64,000 nucleotides of DNA from Thamnaconus septentrionalis (GCA_009823395.1 CM020502.1:22925944-22989943); one strand, 5' to 3'. Shown: positions 1 through 12,492, numbered from the stretch's first letter. The notes: generated by a model from the letters alone, not told the origin. Program-made: numbers and translations.

Positions 1-708
1 AAACTGCTGCTCATGCCCGAAACTACAATCTGACTGTAGTCATGTGTGTTTAGGATGTGGGGGTAAAAGTTCAGAATTACTTCCAGTGTCTGGCCACTGA
101 TCCAAACAGAGGGGCAGAGTGTCAGGCCCAATTCGTTTGCCCCACTGACCCCGGCGCAAACAACTGCCGGAGCCGCTTCTTAGGGATCAACACACAGATT
201 TGGAAAAATCCAGCACTTCCTATTTTTTTCAGAATAACAATGACTTATTTACCAAAAAAAAACTTTAAGGGGGTAAAGGGTAAGGCCTGAATAAGAGCCT
301 TAAAACAGTCTGCAATTCATATGTATGATGGCAATAGGTTAAATCTGCCCTATTTGAAAACAAACACGCCCTCCCTCCCGTCCGTGTCTGCCCTCTTACA
401 TGCAGGAAGAAAAGGAAGAGCGGTGTCAGAGGGATGAGCAGCGACGGACTGCCTGTCCTCGCTGCAGATTAAAAATTTACAGCAATCTCAGCTCGCCATC
501 AAATAAAACCATCTCTCCTGTGCGCCACAAATTACAGATGCCATCTACTGCATGGATCTCCCATCACGCACACCAGCGGGTTATTATATTCGATAACACA
601 ATCAAATATAGTGCAGCGTGTAATTAGATGCTAAACTAGGCCGGGTGATGATATAGCACTTGAAGCAAAAGTGTCACCCAGGTTATAAATAGTAGAAGGG
701 ACAGTAAA

Positions 709-709
<1 letters not shown>

Positions 710-740
<31 letters not shown>

Positions 741-752
741 TTGTTGTTGTTA
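710..752. repeat. (ATT)n/(GTT)n microsatellite
   Basis: Directly visible run of ATT units followed by a few GTT units. It is an ordinary trinucleotide microsatellite in intergenic DNA. Confidence 0.9.
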
Positions 753-1406
753 TCAAAATGTTTACAGCTCAAGAACAGATTGTTGTTGGTGCAAATTGCA
801 CACTTCCCTCGGAATGACTCGCCAGGTTGTTGGTTTTTTCCTCTTATGGACCCATAATATTAGCAATGCTTGACCTACATGGCTTTATAACCCTGCACGT
901 CCGATAACAACTGATAAAATCAAAATGCAAACATTAACACTGACACTCAAAGGCTAAGGCTGTGACGTAATGACCGTGTCGTGATGCTAAAAAGGGGCAA
1001 TAAAAAGGTCCATATTGCCCTTCAGCTCTCAGAGGTCAGCATGGAAACCCTGCGCGATGCCAGAAAACAAGACTCCTGAAATCCCCAAACTTCTAAAAAT
1101 GGCAGGGAACAAAAAAAAAGCCTCAGCGCAGATTTTACATCCAGCTGGAGCAGCTGCCTGCAACAATTATTCCACTGCGGCTGCCTTGTGTAACATCTCC
1201 ACGAACGGTTTCCATGACCTCATCAAACGCATAAAAACAAGACACGCAGGCCGACCGAGACGCGGCCAGATGAGGGTGAAGCCTTGCAGACACCTGCTGC
1301 GGTCAGAGGCGGGATTCCCTTTAACGCATGAGAGCGTTTTGAGGATGGTTATATAACGGCGGCGAGGGATAAAGGTGAGAGGGTTCTGACTGCAGTCTCT
1401 CTGCAG

Positions 1407-1725
1407 CGGGACAGGAGAGGAGAGACAGAGAGGACAGAGGGAGAAGGGTAAACGGAAGGAGAGGAGGATGGGGAAGGGACGAGAGAGGAAAAGAAGAGAG
1501 GAGTAGAAGAGACCAGGGTGAGGCTGAGCAAAGAGGGGGGAGAGGATGTGAAAGAGGAGTGAAGAGGTAAGGGAAGACGTGAGAAAGAAAGGAAAGATCA
1601 CAGGGGGGCGGAGAGCAGAAGGGATGAGGAGAGGGGAGGCGAGCGAAGGAGGAGAGGAGGATCGAAAAGGGAGGAGAGGAAACATGAGAGAAGACACCAA
1701 AAGAGAAGACGAGGAAGCAAGTTCG
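1407..1725 (+). repeat. Polypurine (GA-rich) tract of about 320 bases
   Basis: The plus strand is almost entirely G and A across this interval, with no single short period. The open frames on both strands here are compositional artefacts rich in Glu/Arg/Gly or Ser/Leu/Pro. A TATA-like element (TTATATAA) lies about 55 bases before the tract, so it could be the 5' untranslated part of an unseen plus-strand transcript, but no coding exon follows that I recognise. Confidence 0.75.
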
Positions 1726-2802
1726 AGAACTTCTCCTTTCTGTGTGCAGGCTGTCAACCACCAACACGCTCGGTTTGAATAATTGCCGACGACCATGGCA
1801 TGTTTTTACCTGCAGTCAGCAGTTACAGTGAAGGATCGTCCGGTACCACACTGTCGCTGCACCTTTAAAAGGTTGATCAATCCTTACATTCACTCAGTGA
1901 GATTTTACATGGGGTGAGTGATGAAATGGGTTTTCCTGATGCGTCATTTATTCAAGACTCTTAAATTGGTCTGAATAGTGAGTGATCGTCCACAGAAACA
2001 ATTCTTCTTTTAAATTGATCTGATTTAGCCACAGGCAGAGTTGAATTTAAAGACTTTAGTCTGGATTACTTCCTGCGGCACAAAACCAATAAAATACGGA
2101 AAATTCAAAAGAACATTATGAGCAATCACAGTAGCTGGTTGAGTAGAGGATGATCAGCCAAGATCATTCTTATTTCAGGAAGAAAAAACACTTTAAGGAC
2201 AGTCTCCTCGTTTCCTGCCATACTCATAATCATGTATTCCTCCCTCTGTCTCTTCCTCTTCGTGTTTATGTTTATGGGGCTTTCAAACTGCTCTCGGAAA
2301 AAAGCCATTAAAAAAGTATACCAGGTCATCTAATTGAGAGATTGTTTACCACCTTATCTAGCAATCGGAGACGGCACTCTACAGAGGAGACAGCAGTCCC
2401 TCTGGGGCTCGGGTTAATGTTTTGTCAGATATTGTCTGATAGCGAGGAAAATCATTTCCTACAATTCTACTTACTGACGGGCTGCAACGCATACCGGCCC
2501 TTAATGGCTCCGTCGTTGCCATATAAACCGAGCCGCGGTCATAAAACATTGCGAAAGACGTCGTTGCTGCTGGCGTTCAAACAATGGAAGAAAACAATTG
2601 TCCCAGGACAGGTGTCTTGTGTCTGGGGTGTCCACAACACTGCGGTGATATATGTGCACACAGACACCGTCTACTGAATGCATGACACCGAAAAAAAACT
2701 GAGGAGCACCACAAATGTTCACAAAGTCAGAGAATCGGCCTTCAAAATTAGCATCTGTCCGGCAAGGAAGAGACACGACTCCTGGTTACAGTAAATGCTT
2801 AT

Positions 2803-2817
2803 AGTGCCATCTAGTGG
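2803..2817 (-). promoter_or_regulatory. CTCF-like insulator motif
   Basis: Read on the minus strand this 15-mer is CCACTAGATGGCACT, which fits the vertebrate CTCF core consensus CCASYAGRKGGCRSY at every position. CTCF is an insulator and loop-anchor protein. Occupancy is inferred from the motif only. Confidence 0.45.
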
Positions 2818-3188
2818 ACAGCAAGAGAAGCTAAGGAGGTCGAGAAATAACCTTTATGCTGCCCTCTCGAGTTAAGCAGGTCATGGAGGTTCATTGACAA
2901 AGAAAAGACTGAGAAGAGATAACTATTTCTAATAATCTGCTGCTCGTGTCATGTCAAACACTTTCTTGTTTTGCAACATTTAAATGTCAAAGTTATGCCT
3001 TTATTCGGGGCCACTATTTTTCCCCCACTGCCACATAGTTAGTTTGCAGGTTAACACGCCTTTCTTCATTTTACAACATGTAATTATGAATCAAATCTTG
3101 TACTACGCAAATTATAAATCTTGTACTACGCAAGCAGGACATGAACTATCTGGACCGCTAAGCAAAAAAACAAAAACAAAAACAAAAT

Positions 3189-3203
3189 GTCTCCCTCTGC
3201 TGG
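3189..3203 (-). promoter_or_regulatory. Weaker CTCF-like motif
   Basis: Minus-strand CCAGCAGAGGGAGAC differs from the CTCF core at the last C of the GGC block. It lies about 390 bases from the stronger motif at 2803 and has the same orientation. Confidence 0.25.
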
Positions 3204-5676
3204 ACACTTTTTACCCTCTGTGAAAATGACACACTGATGACATCACTGTCCATTTCCAGTACAAGATAGTTTAGTTGTTCATTTACAAAGCGGCATGATG
3301 CCTTCCAGGACATTTTTGGCTGAGTCACAGAGATTTGGGCTATAAAGACGCCAGCTGTAAATCCTTCCACCCTTCAGCCGTGATTTATTTATTTCGCCGT
3401 AAAAGCAGCAAAGTTCTCACTGTGACACTTTCTCCTTAAGGGAAGACACACTCCACACAGCAGAAACCAGACCAGCCTCCACTTACATACTCAACTCAGT
3501 TTTATTTACAGAGTACTTTGTAGAGCCACGTTTTTGCAAATGCACTGAAATTACCGACAGAACGCTTCTTTTGTTTTTACCTTTTACGCGCGGGGAGCTG
3601 CTTAATTAGGTTATCGGTATTTTTGATCTGGATGCTTCCGAAAAAAAAATCCAGTGAGTGACCATTTCTCAGTTTAGGGATAACTGTCAAGTCTCTTGGA
3701 GTAACAATAAATCAACAAGGTTTTATTTGTTTGTTTTTTAAGCTTTAGTAAATGCAGCAGAGGGAAAGAGTTAATAATTGTGGGTGAGGAATAAATGTAA
3801 GCATAGCCTAAATGGTTCTAATTCCGAGACGGCAAGAGAAAAGCTGAACAAAAGTAAACATAATAAAAAGACAGCTTCAAAGAAAATAGCTTTACTACAA
3901 CGTAATGTGACAGTCCTCCTTCCAATCCTATGATCTCGCACTGATCTCACTGACACAGCACGTTCGAAAGGTGAGGCATCACGACTCTTTCTGCAGGTTC
4001 AACACACAAAAAAAATTGTCAGCTTGGACTTTGCAACCGGCTTCAGAGCCACTTGAATGATACACAAAAAGAGTACGCCAACAACTCTGCAACCAATCAG
4101 TGAAGCCCACTTGCAAAAATCACTGCTGACACGCATCGGAAGAACAGGCAGCAGCTGTGGCCTCTATCCTCTAGAAAAAAGCCCGACGTTTCCTTCACCT
4201 TTTAAAGACAATGCGCGTGAACTGACCGAAAGAAAACTACTCTGCCTCCTGATATCAGTTTGATTATCGTACATATGTTTAATGAAATAACAGAAGTGGG
4301 GGAGGGGGGATAAAATGGAGAACAGGGAGCACAGAAAGCATGGACAGACAGAACAATAGGATTAAAACAAAGAGCTACACATCCTGAACCCTTTTAGGAC
4401 AAAGAAATAAAAGAAAAAAGGGGAAAACAATAGATTTTCCAACACATTTCAGTAGTCTGCTATGACTTAAGCACACCTTCTGTTCCTTTTCCAAATGTGT
4501 GAAATGACTCTTAGAAAAAAACAAAACAAAGAAAGGAGGGGTGGGGGGGTCAATTAAAGGAGCCTGCTCACCCTCCCCGAGTTGTTGGGCTCGTATGCGC
4601 AAAGACTGATGTGTGGAAACATTTATGAGATATGGCAGGTTTATCACACTTCTAGGAGAAGGGAGCGGCCATGATATCAGCCGACCGGAGAACGTCAAAA
4701 GCAACTTCAGCTCAGATGTCTAGAACTCTGCGATCAGGCTACGTTACAAGTTAACACGTGAGTAATCGGATCGGATTGAATCGGACAACGCTTTCGGATG
4801 TGAACTCTGGATATTAAGCGTTTGGCTGGTTAACTGATGCAGTTTTGCAGCAACCGTTGTCACATCTCTTAGAGTAAGGTTCTGGGTTAGCAATCTTGCT
4901 GGGAAGAAAAATGATCTTAAAACATCCTTGACTTCATTCCTTGGGTGGAGAAACTTGCACTGTACATGTTTGGAGGAAGTACGACTGCTTGAAGTGGATT
5001 ATGAGGGAGTTTGTGTGGAAACATGGAGGACACCTCCGCCGTGAAACGACGCACCCTCTTATTCTTTTGAGACGCACAACTGACTGATTAGTGTAGTCAC
5101 GTGTACAGGCGTGAAAATGTCACCATGACGCTCGCTATACTCTGTGGTTGATTTTTTTGTAAGAGAGAAAAAGACGCATTTTTAACAAAAAACGAAAAAA
5201 ACAGCGGTGTGGCTTTGTCTCGGGCGGAGGGGGTGTCAGTGATGAAGCATGTCGTAACGCACACAAGACAGATGTGTTGACAGACAATGCATGTGTTAAA
5301 AGAACAGCTTTAATTTTTCGAATGAGTCCAGGACATGTTTTTTTTTTTTCTTTTTCTTTTTCTTGTATGTGTCTGTGTTGGGGGAGGGTGTTATTCTCTG
5401 TCCATGCACTTAAATAGCAACACAGGAAAACAAAAACAACAAAAAAAGAGGTTATAACACACACCTAACACGTCTTAAGAGGAGAATAAGTCACCCAGAG
5501 GTCTGCAGCAGTAAATTTCATCAGTCATTTCTCTGAAATAGATTTGGACTTAAATTCTTATTTTTCTTTCTTGTGTGTTTCTTGTGTGTGTATGTGTGTC
5601 CATTTAAATTCAAATGTTGACAGAATAGGAGTACATCTTTTTGTGGATCACATTCAGGCGCCTCATCTCTCTTCCT

Positions 5677-8600
5677 CTATACTTCAGTGTTCCCCGCGTA
5701 GAGCCGGGTCCATGCACGGGCTGTGGAGGAAGGCAGAGAGAAGGAGTGTGAAGAGACTTGGGAGCGACCCCACCTTCCCGAAAAAACTGCGAGGACAAGA
5801 GAAAAGCGGCAGTGTACACTGATCCTCCCAGAAAGGAAATGAGATTCAGAAAGTTTTCAGTTCCTCAAGCAAGCGTGCCAAGGCTTAAACGAGGGCCGAC
5901 ACCTAAAACCTTCTTATTTCCGCACTGGCTTTCCTGAGACCTTTTAATTTGCAATGAAATGAATGACTGTTTATATTCCAGAACCTAACTTGCCTTGTTT
6001 TTTCATCTTGTTAAGTTCATCCCAGTATAAACAGTTGAAAACGCAAGAAAATATATTTAAATTAATGACATAAAAAATTAAATGTTTTTATATTACAGAA
6101 TACTATCAAAATAGTACTATATCAAAAAAAAGTCTGAGAATAGATCTGAAAAATTTGGATATTTATGCCTTCAACTTTTCTTGGGTTTTGGACTTCAAAA
6201 CAGAACAGACTGATTCAGTATTGGCCCATATTGGACCACAGACCACTTGAAAAGCATTCTGCATGAAGAAAATAGTTGTGTTGCTTGGCAGGTAAACAGA
6301 GGTCAAAAGTCAGGCTTCACGGAGAGGCAGCCCAAGAGAAAAGGCAAAGACAGGTCTTTGTACAACCCCTGTATATTAGCAACTCTGAAAAACAAAACAA
6401 AGAAAACTTTACGCTGGTTTTCTCAACCCAGATCTTGCATGTTGCCTGGTCCACCTTCGGGCTGAGGGAGAGACAAACAGATCATGTGCTATAGGAATGT
6501 GGATGGACGGGCTGCGGGCTTGACAGCGATACACCTGTGGTGTGCAATCACTAGGACCGGTAGGTCCAGACTGGAAAAAAAATGTGATCCCCCAGATATG
6601 ATGGTGCAAATGAATTTTAAAAATGTCTGTCAAAGAGTGCAGTATGAACGCAAAATCCAAAACAACTTTAAAACCGACTGAAAAGGCTCTCTACAGTGAA
6701 TTTTCTGACTGTCAATCAGAAAAATTAAGCTGCAGGACTAATTTCCTCAGTGTAACTTTCAAGTGTAAATATAAACAAATTCAAGTTTCCTGTACTTGAA
6801 TCCTGGGAAGTTTGTTACTACCTTGGCCGACACACAGGGTTTTGCTGTGTTCCAAGTGCGACGCTCACCTGTCTCGATAGCATTGCTTTCGTTTTTCTTC
6901 CACTGCTCTGCAACATCGTTTGCCAGGGGATCATCTGGATTGGGAGCACTTAATAACGCCTGGATAGATAGCAACACTGTACGGATCTGCAAGGCTGGGG
7001 ACCACTTATCTGAAAGGCACACAAGAAAGAGTACTTAGAACCCCTCAACATCACAAAGGGCTGATTCCACACTGTGAGTTTCAGCACACTCTTTCTGACA
7101 AGTGAATCAAGAAAACTTCACGGTAGGACTGGTTTCTCACAGGGAAACACCAAGTGAGAAGACTTTTTTTTTTACCTTTCAAAATGTCTAAACATATTCT
7201 TCCAAGTTTGTCAACGTTGGGGTGGTAGATTTTGGTCATGAATCGCACTTTTGGAGCTGCCATGGGATACTCTTCTGGGAGAAATAGTTCAAGTTTAAAT
7301 CGGCCTCCTTCGAAAGGTGAGTCTTGGGGACCGTTGATGTCCACATGGAAGTAGCGTGCGTTTGCATCATCAGGTGTGGCCGTGATCCCGGGGACAGGCT
7401 CTGCCATCAACCGCTGCGTCTCCTGAGGGTGGACACAAACAATATTTTTCAGTGGCTTTTTCGTGTTTATTTTTTTTAAAGGAGGATCAGCGCTGATCCC
7501 GTCAATGAGCACGCTTTTATCCAGAATAATATAGTGGATGTTTGGATTACAAACATGGTGATGTCAAACTTACAAATAAAACACATAAATGGAGCACTAT
7601 GGAATGACTTACTTTTCGAGTTGTACAACGCTTTTATAAATTAAGAAAATGTCTCTTGAGCAATCTTCGGCAAAATAATGCGTGGAAAATGGATAAAATA
7701 TCAGTTTTTGGGAGTTTTTATCCGACTGCTACAACTGACTATACTGCATGGCATTAAAATGAATTAGGAAGCACTCAGAGCTCTTTTGAGAAATGACAGG
7801 GGTTTGTAGTAAATTACAGATAACTGACATTGCTTCAAAATGAAATTATTTTTCTTCCCTGCCCTTATGTTGCTACCTCATCCTCCATGCAGGCAGGACT
7901 TGATACATAAGTCGGGATTGCCAGAAGAAATACTTTGCATGTTGTATTAAACTAGACCGGAACTTTCATTCCGTTCCCGCTGATATACACACCCCCTTCT
8001 GAAGCATGACGTGCCTACAGACAACATTCCAAAAGCTATTATTAACCACAGTCTGTAAAAGATAAAGAATGAAAAATGGTTTGCTTTGGAACAAACAAAT
8101 ATCTTAGAAAATTAACACACACACATATATATATATATAGATAGATATCTATATATCTATATATATATATATATACTTCCTCAAGAAAATTGTGTATATA
8201 TATATTCTTTCTCAAGATAAAGTCTGGTGTATAATAATTAAATGGTAATTATTATTCACCATAATCATTTTGTTCGCATGCCTTGTAAAACGGAGTTACA
8301 GAAAATCACCACGTCGTTCATCTGGGATTTAGGGAAACATCTTTTTAAAAGATGGAATCAAAAAGGACGACGTGAGCACTTTTGGCATTCGTGCTCAGAA
8401 ACCTCTGCAGCAAACAGGAAGGAGACGAGTTCGTCGTCGCATAAAAAAAAAAAAAATGCATGCGAGCTCCAAGTGGCTGTTCCGCAATCTGAGTCGAGTT
8501 AAATGCGTGCTGATATAATGCATCTCAGCTGAAGTATCTCGATTGTTTTTTAAGGGTTGTTTGCTGCCTGCTAAGAAAAAACCGCTGAGCGAACGCGGCT

Positions 8601-9262
8601 CGATGTGGCGGAAACGGCTGATCGCGCCCCACAGCCGGGCCTGGCCCAGTAAAGTAACGGACCGATAGGGAGGAGACCGCAGTGGAACAGGCCTAGACTC
8701 CGTATCGCTTCTCGGAATAAATATTCGCCCGGATAGCTTATCGAAATCCTACCACCCGTGCTGCAGGTATTCAAATGTGATAAAAACCCCCAAAAAAGGC
8801 AGCGCTTCACGTAAGCGCCAGACATGTGTAGGCAGTTTAGTCGGGACAGAATGGCTAGCCTAGCCTGCATAGCGGATCCATTCATAAAGCGACGAGGACA
8901 GAATGTCACATTTTTACTTAATAATGGCTCAAAAAAAACATCCTGCGGGCGTTGAAATGTATTTTTTTGAGCAACGACAAATATAATCATACATAAACAC
9001 ACAACCACCGTCAAGTGCAGAAGAGAGTAAACGGAAGTGGCAAACAAAACACTCGGAGTGGGAGCGACGAGCTAGCTCGATAACTAGCCAGATAAGAGCT
9101 AATTCCACTAGCCAGGCTAACGTCAGGCTAGATAGCCGTATTTGTATGGCAATTTATTTGCACATAGACGCGCTAAAACACCCAAATGCTAACTCCTTAT
9201 TGTACATAGATATTTTGTTGTGTGTTTTGTACCTTTATAATCCTACGAGGCAACCCGGACAT
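5677..9262 (-). CDS. ube2n: Ubiquitin-conjugating enzyme E2 N-like (Ubc13), 153 aa
   Basis: Coding exons on the minus strand are 9233-9262, 7176-7422, 6869-7009 and 5677-5720, all with GT-AG introns. Together they make 462 bases (153 residues; human UBE2N has 152). The first exon reads [10 protein letters not shown], and the catalytic cysteine is Cys87 in RICLDILK, inside the usual HPN-containing fold. UBE2N with a UEV partner makes Lys63-linked ubiquitin chains in DNA-damage tolerance and NF-kB signalling. The protein differs from the almost invariant vertebrate sequence at several places: TATPDDAN near residues 24-31, VDIN at 37-40, an Arg at 51, and the ending AGNTEV in place of AMNNI. That could mean a teleost duplicate under relaxed constraint. 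The last exon was located by its acceptor and the WTRLYA motif. The family call is secure, but which paralogue this is remains unresolved. Confidence 0.93.
7423..9232 (-). other. ube2n: First intron of ube2n-like gene
   Basis: This 1.8-kb intron holds no recognisable coding sequence. Its middle carries a TA/GATA-rich microsatellite at 8114-8176 with a second shorter TA run near 8193-8203. The part nearest exon 1 (8570-9230) is less AT-rich and may contain regulatory DNA, but no specific element is supported. Confidence 0.7.
8114..8176. repeat. CA/TA/GATA microsatellite
   Basis: A short CA run passes into alternating TA with interspersed GATA/TATC units, directly visible. It lies in the first ube2n intron. 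Confidence 0.9.
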
Positions 9263-9400
9263 CTTGTGTTAGCTATTGTATATTTTTAGCCGTGGACTCG
9301 CCTTCTCTTCAGCTTGTTGGGGATTGACTGGTCTGCCGGGGCGGGGACGGTTAACGCACTTTTCCGGTGGCTTCAGATGACGTCGCAAAAACGCTGAAGT
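9263..9400 (-). promoter_or_regulatory. ube2n: Probable ube2n promoter
   Basis: The sequence just upstream of the minus-strand start codon contains a CRE-type site TGACGTCG at 9378-9385 and an ETS-like TTCCGG at 9361-9366. It lacks a clear TATA box, as is usual for housekeeping promoters. The assignment rests on position and motif content. Confidence 0.45.
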
Positions 9401-10366
9401 AACCGCGTAATTAAAGCCCCACTAATTGGAAATTTCTAAATTGAAGTTGTTGTTGTTCAGATTTCACTAGTTGTGACGATAACGCTTGATCGTCAAATCT
9501 ATATCAAAGCAACATTTGGAACGCTTTGAATGAAAGTTGGTGCAGCACTAAATTCCTCCTCCAAAGGCACATTTCTTCTCGTGTTAGTTTTGTTATTTCT
9601 CATGTTACGTCCTGATAGACTGGCTATATGGTATTAATAAAAGAATAAATAAATAAAAACCGGGTTAAGGTGGAAGGCACAGAGGGTGACAGGCATAAGT
9701 GATAAATTATGTATTTAATAAAGTAAACTAAAGTACGGGTTAACAAAAAACAATCCTTAGAGAACGGATAACAAAGACAAAATCACCACTTTAAAAAAAC
9801 TCACCACAGGGTTTTGAACAAACTAAAATTAAACGCACAACAAGGGCTAAGAAAAACAAGATGAGGCTGTTTGGTTGCTGTCTGGACTGGACTGGACTGG
9901 AGTCAGGGTCAGAGCCTCAGCAGCTTCCAGGTGATGTGCATTCTGTAATTAGACTCATTCACACAGACGCACCACTCTGACAGTCTCACAAAAAAAGAAC
10001 TCCCACATGAACACACATTCATCACAGTAAACATAACCTTAAAAATGTGGTTGGAATAAAGTGATACTAATATTTTTTCTGAATGTTGCCGTATTTCCTC
10101 CTTTAATACCGCTTTCCCTTTTAATGCATTATTTAATGTCTGTCTTGCCATGATCCAAGAATAACAACCTTATTGTTAAAGTTTAGAAACAAATCCATGT
10201 ATGCAACTTTTCTTACTGTGTGCCATACACTTTACCTTTTGATTTTTTTTTTAAGCAGCCATAAACTAGAGCTCAACCTCATGATTAAGACATTATGATA
10301 GATATGATTCATACCATTAACATCAACTTTAAGAACCTCAGACAGTGACTTGATAATATTCAATAG
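9401..10366. other. Intergenic spacer between ube2n and mrpl42
   Basis: Mostly AT-rich DNA without recognisable exons. A short CTGGA pentamer run sits near 9883-9901. The right end should contain the region just beyond the mrpl42 cleavage site. Confidence 0.6.
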
Positions 10367-10372
10367 TTTATT
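10367..10372 (-). terminator. mrpl42: mrpl42 polyadenylation signal
   Basis: AATAAA on the minus strand lies 48 bases downstream of the mrpl42 stop codon, a normal distance for a short 3' untranslated region. Confidence 0.6.
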
Positions 10373-10419
10373 GTACATTATTGTCACAATCACACACATA
10401 TTTAGACTTCTGCAACCAA

Positions 10420-11778
10420 CTATCTGTCTTTGGGGGGATTCTTCTTAATGCGTCTCAAGCGGTACCTGTTAAATATGAGAAAACATAGGGTAAATGGTGA
10501 ATCTCCTCAAGTTTTAAAATCAGCATGTTAAACACGTCTATACTTACTGTCCAATTGGATACCACCGGTGCTTAGTCGTGAAAAACATTTTGCTAAGCTC
10601 CTCTATGGATGGCCCCTCTTTGCTTAGCACCTCCTTGCTGAGGTGGGCCTTCAAAATCTGGTCATGGGATTCAACTGTGTTGGTCAGGGGGTCTGGTCGC
10701 TCTATGGGCTGCAAAGATGTATTGTTAGAACACAAGAGTAAACAACAGTAACATGCATTCTTCATGATGACAATGACAATGACAATGGCGTGTCCAAGCT
10801 GCACCACTTAGGTCATTTCAATAACTACATTGGCTGACAGTAATATGAGGAAAATCAAGATACTTTGACTTGGTTTACAATATTTCTCCACTATTCAAAT
10901 GTACAGCCCTCATGGAGCCCAATATGCATATCTCACAATTCTCATGAAAAGAAAGACAAAGACACATTCACTCATGTCCACACGGTCACAATCACCCTCT
11001 CACCAGAGTTAGTTCATAGGGAATGTCCACAGTGGGATGGTGGCACACAATGGTTTTCCCATCCGAAGTCACGCCAATGTCTACGTTACTAAAAACATTA
11101 GAGAAAAATATCAAACTCATTAAAATACAATGTATTTCAAATAAAATAATTCATTCCAGAAATTTAGTCAGTATGTGGTTTGATTAAATGCTACCTCAAT
11201 ATCATAAGGCCAAATATTATTTGGGATTGAACTTTTTTTTTGAGCTCCTAAAAATACCTAAATGGGTCATGAAGTGTTGGATCAGAAACACTGGACTTCA
11301 GTCTCACTGGCACCAAACACCCTGCAACAGAAAACATAAAAAGATCAAACGGACGCATACTTAAAACGCCTGGGTCTAACCTTAAGTTTGAGCACAACAA
11401 CCAGTGGAGACACTCTTGGAAGAATTCGCGTGCATTTAAACAGTCAAAACAAATTCGAAGGGCAATGGTAATAGTAAATTGTACATTTCACAAAACATGC
11501 TGAGTCTTGCTTTCTTTAATTTGATTTCTTTAAGTACTGATACATCAGTGTGACCGTGAAAACAAAAATTGTGTTTACATAGATACATCCTCAAGGTTAG
11601 CCACCTAGCATTCGCCTCAACCTTAGCTTAAAAATAAATTAACTGTGCAGGAACAAGATATCCCGAAAGATATTATTTGGGTGGAAAAAGAAGAACACAG
11701 CCGACCTTCATATCCTTGTACTGTGACGCCATGAAACAGTCGCGTTGTGACTAATCTACACAATCGACCCGACGCCAT
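10420..11778 (-). CDS. mrpl42: Mitochondrial large ribosomal subunit protein mL42, 142 aa
   Basis: Five minus-strand exons (11706-11778, 11258-11321, 11004-11088, 10548-10708, 10420-10465) join to 429 bases, giving 142 residues, the same length as human MRPL42. The conserved core includes [19 protein letters not shown], the ERPDP segment and the C-terminal [16 protein letters not shown], ending NPPKDR. The protein is imported into mitochondria and is part of the 39S subunit; the basic, hydroxylated start [15 protein letters not shown] is a plausible targeting peptide. UBE2N and MRPL42 are also neighbours in mammals. Here both genes are on the same strand. A 47-base tandem duplication lies just upstream of the start codon. 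Confidence 0.93.
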
Positions 11779-11799
11779 GCTGCTAACTCGTTGTGTATT

Positions 11800-11893
11800 G
11801 TGTGTCACTTCTCTTGTGTCCGTGCGATTTCTCAGGCTTACGCACTGTGTGTCACTGCTCTTTAGTCCGTGCGATTTCTCAGGCTTACGCACT
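11800..11893. repeat. Two tandem 47-base copies upstream of mrpl42
   Basis: Copy 1 is 11800-11846 and copy 2 is 11847-11893. They begin GTGTGTCACT and end AGGCTTACGCACT, with about three mismatches between them. The duplication sits 22-115 bases upstream of the mrpl42 start codon, where promoter or 5' untranslated sequence is expected. Confidence 0.9.
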
Positions 11894-12492
11894 TTGGTTC
11901 CACTTTTCCGGGGAAGCATATTGGTCTTCGGCGTTTTCTCTTAATTTCAACTCAAACATAGAGCGAATAATTCAGGCAACAAACGTGCTAATTTTACAGG
12001 CAGACTAAGTGGTAATAGGAAATGGAATGCAATCAAACACAGGTTATGTAATCTTTTTAATGAACTGTATTTACCAATTGAAAAAAAAGCAAATTCAATC
12101 AATTTTTAACAACCTAGAAATTAAAGTATGCAATATGAATATGTACGTAACACATGTTAAAATCCCTACTTTTATCTTAGCTAAAAATGAAAAAAAGAAG
12201 AACGAAAGAAAGAAAGAAAAACAAAAATAACTTTAAATATTCATGAAGAATATAAGTTACATGTTTTAATGTAGTACATTCTGAAATGTACATAGCCACT
12301 ATCAAGTTGTCAGATATAAGCAAAACATGATTTTAGGTGTTTTGGGTCCCGTTGGGTTTAGAAAAGCACACAACCTTAAAGAAATGCAGCCTGGTGTATT
12401 TCAACCCTCTACCTCTTGAATAAAAATATCTGCGCAGTAAACAGCACAGAATAAAGCAGGGCTTTTGGGTGCTTTTTCCAGCACTTGCTCAT
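11894..12492. other. Spacer between mrpl42 promoter and pwp1 3' end
   Basis: AT-rich DNA with a GAAA-rich stretch near 12196-12226. An ETS-like TTCCGG at 11908-11913 may belong to the mrpl42 promoter. I saw no exon. Confidence 0.6.

Larger units (their letters stand above)
1..5676. other. Intergenic region left of ube2n
   Basis: I found no exon that I can assign to a protein family in this stretch. It contains an ATT/GTT microsatellite near 710-752, a long polypurine tract (1407-1725) and CTCF-like motifs at 2803-2817 and 3189-3203. The last few hundred bases before 5677 are probably the 3' untranslated region of the minus-strand ube2n-like gene, but I could not fix a polyadenylation site. 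A T/C-rich run sits at 5340-5363. Confidence 0.6.

Noticed and set aside
57..290. Cys-containing 77-codon frame at the left edge
   Set aside because: It starts at GTG, not ATG, matches no family I know, and has no clear donor site. It could be a distal exon of a gene outside the window, but there is no support for that.
1167..1796. Ser/Leu/Pro-rich 209-codon frame on the minus strand
   Set aside because: It is the complement of the polypurine tract. The composition explains the open frame, and it has no domain.
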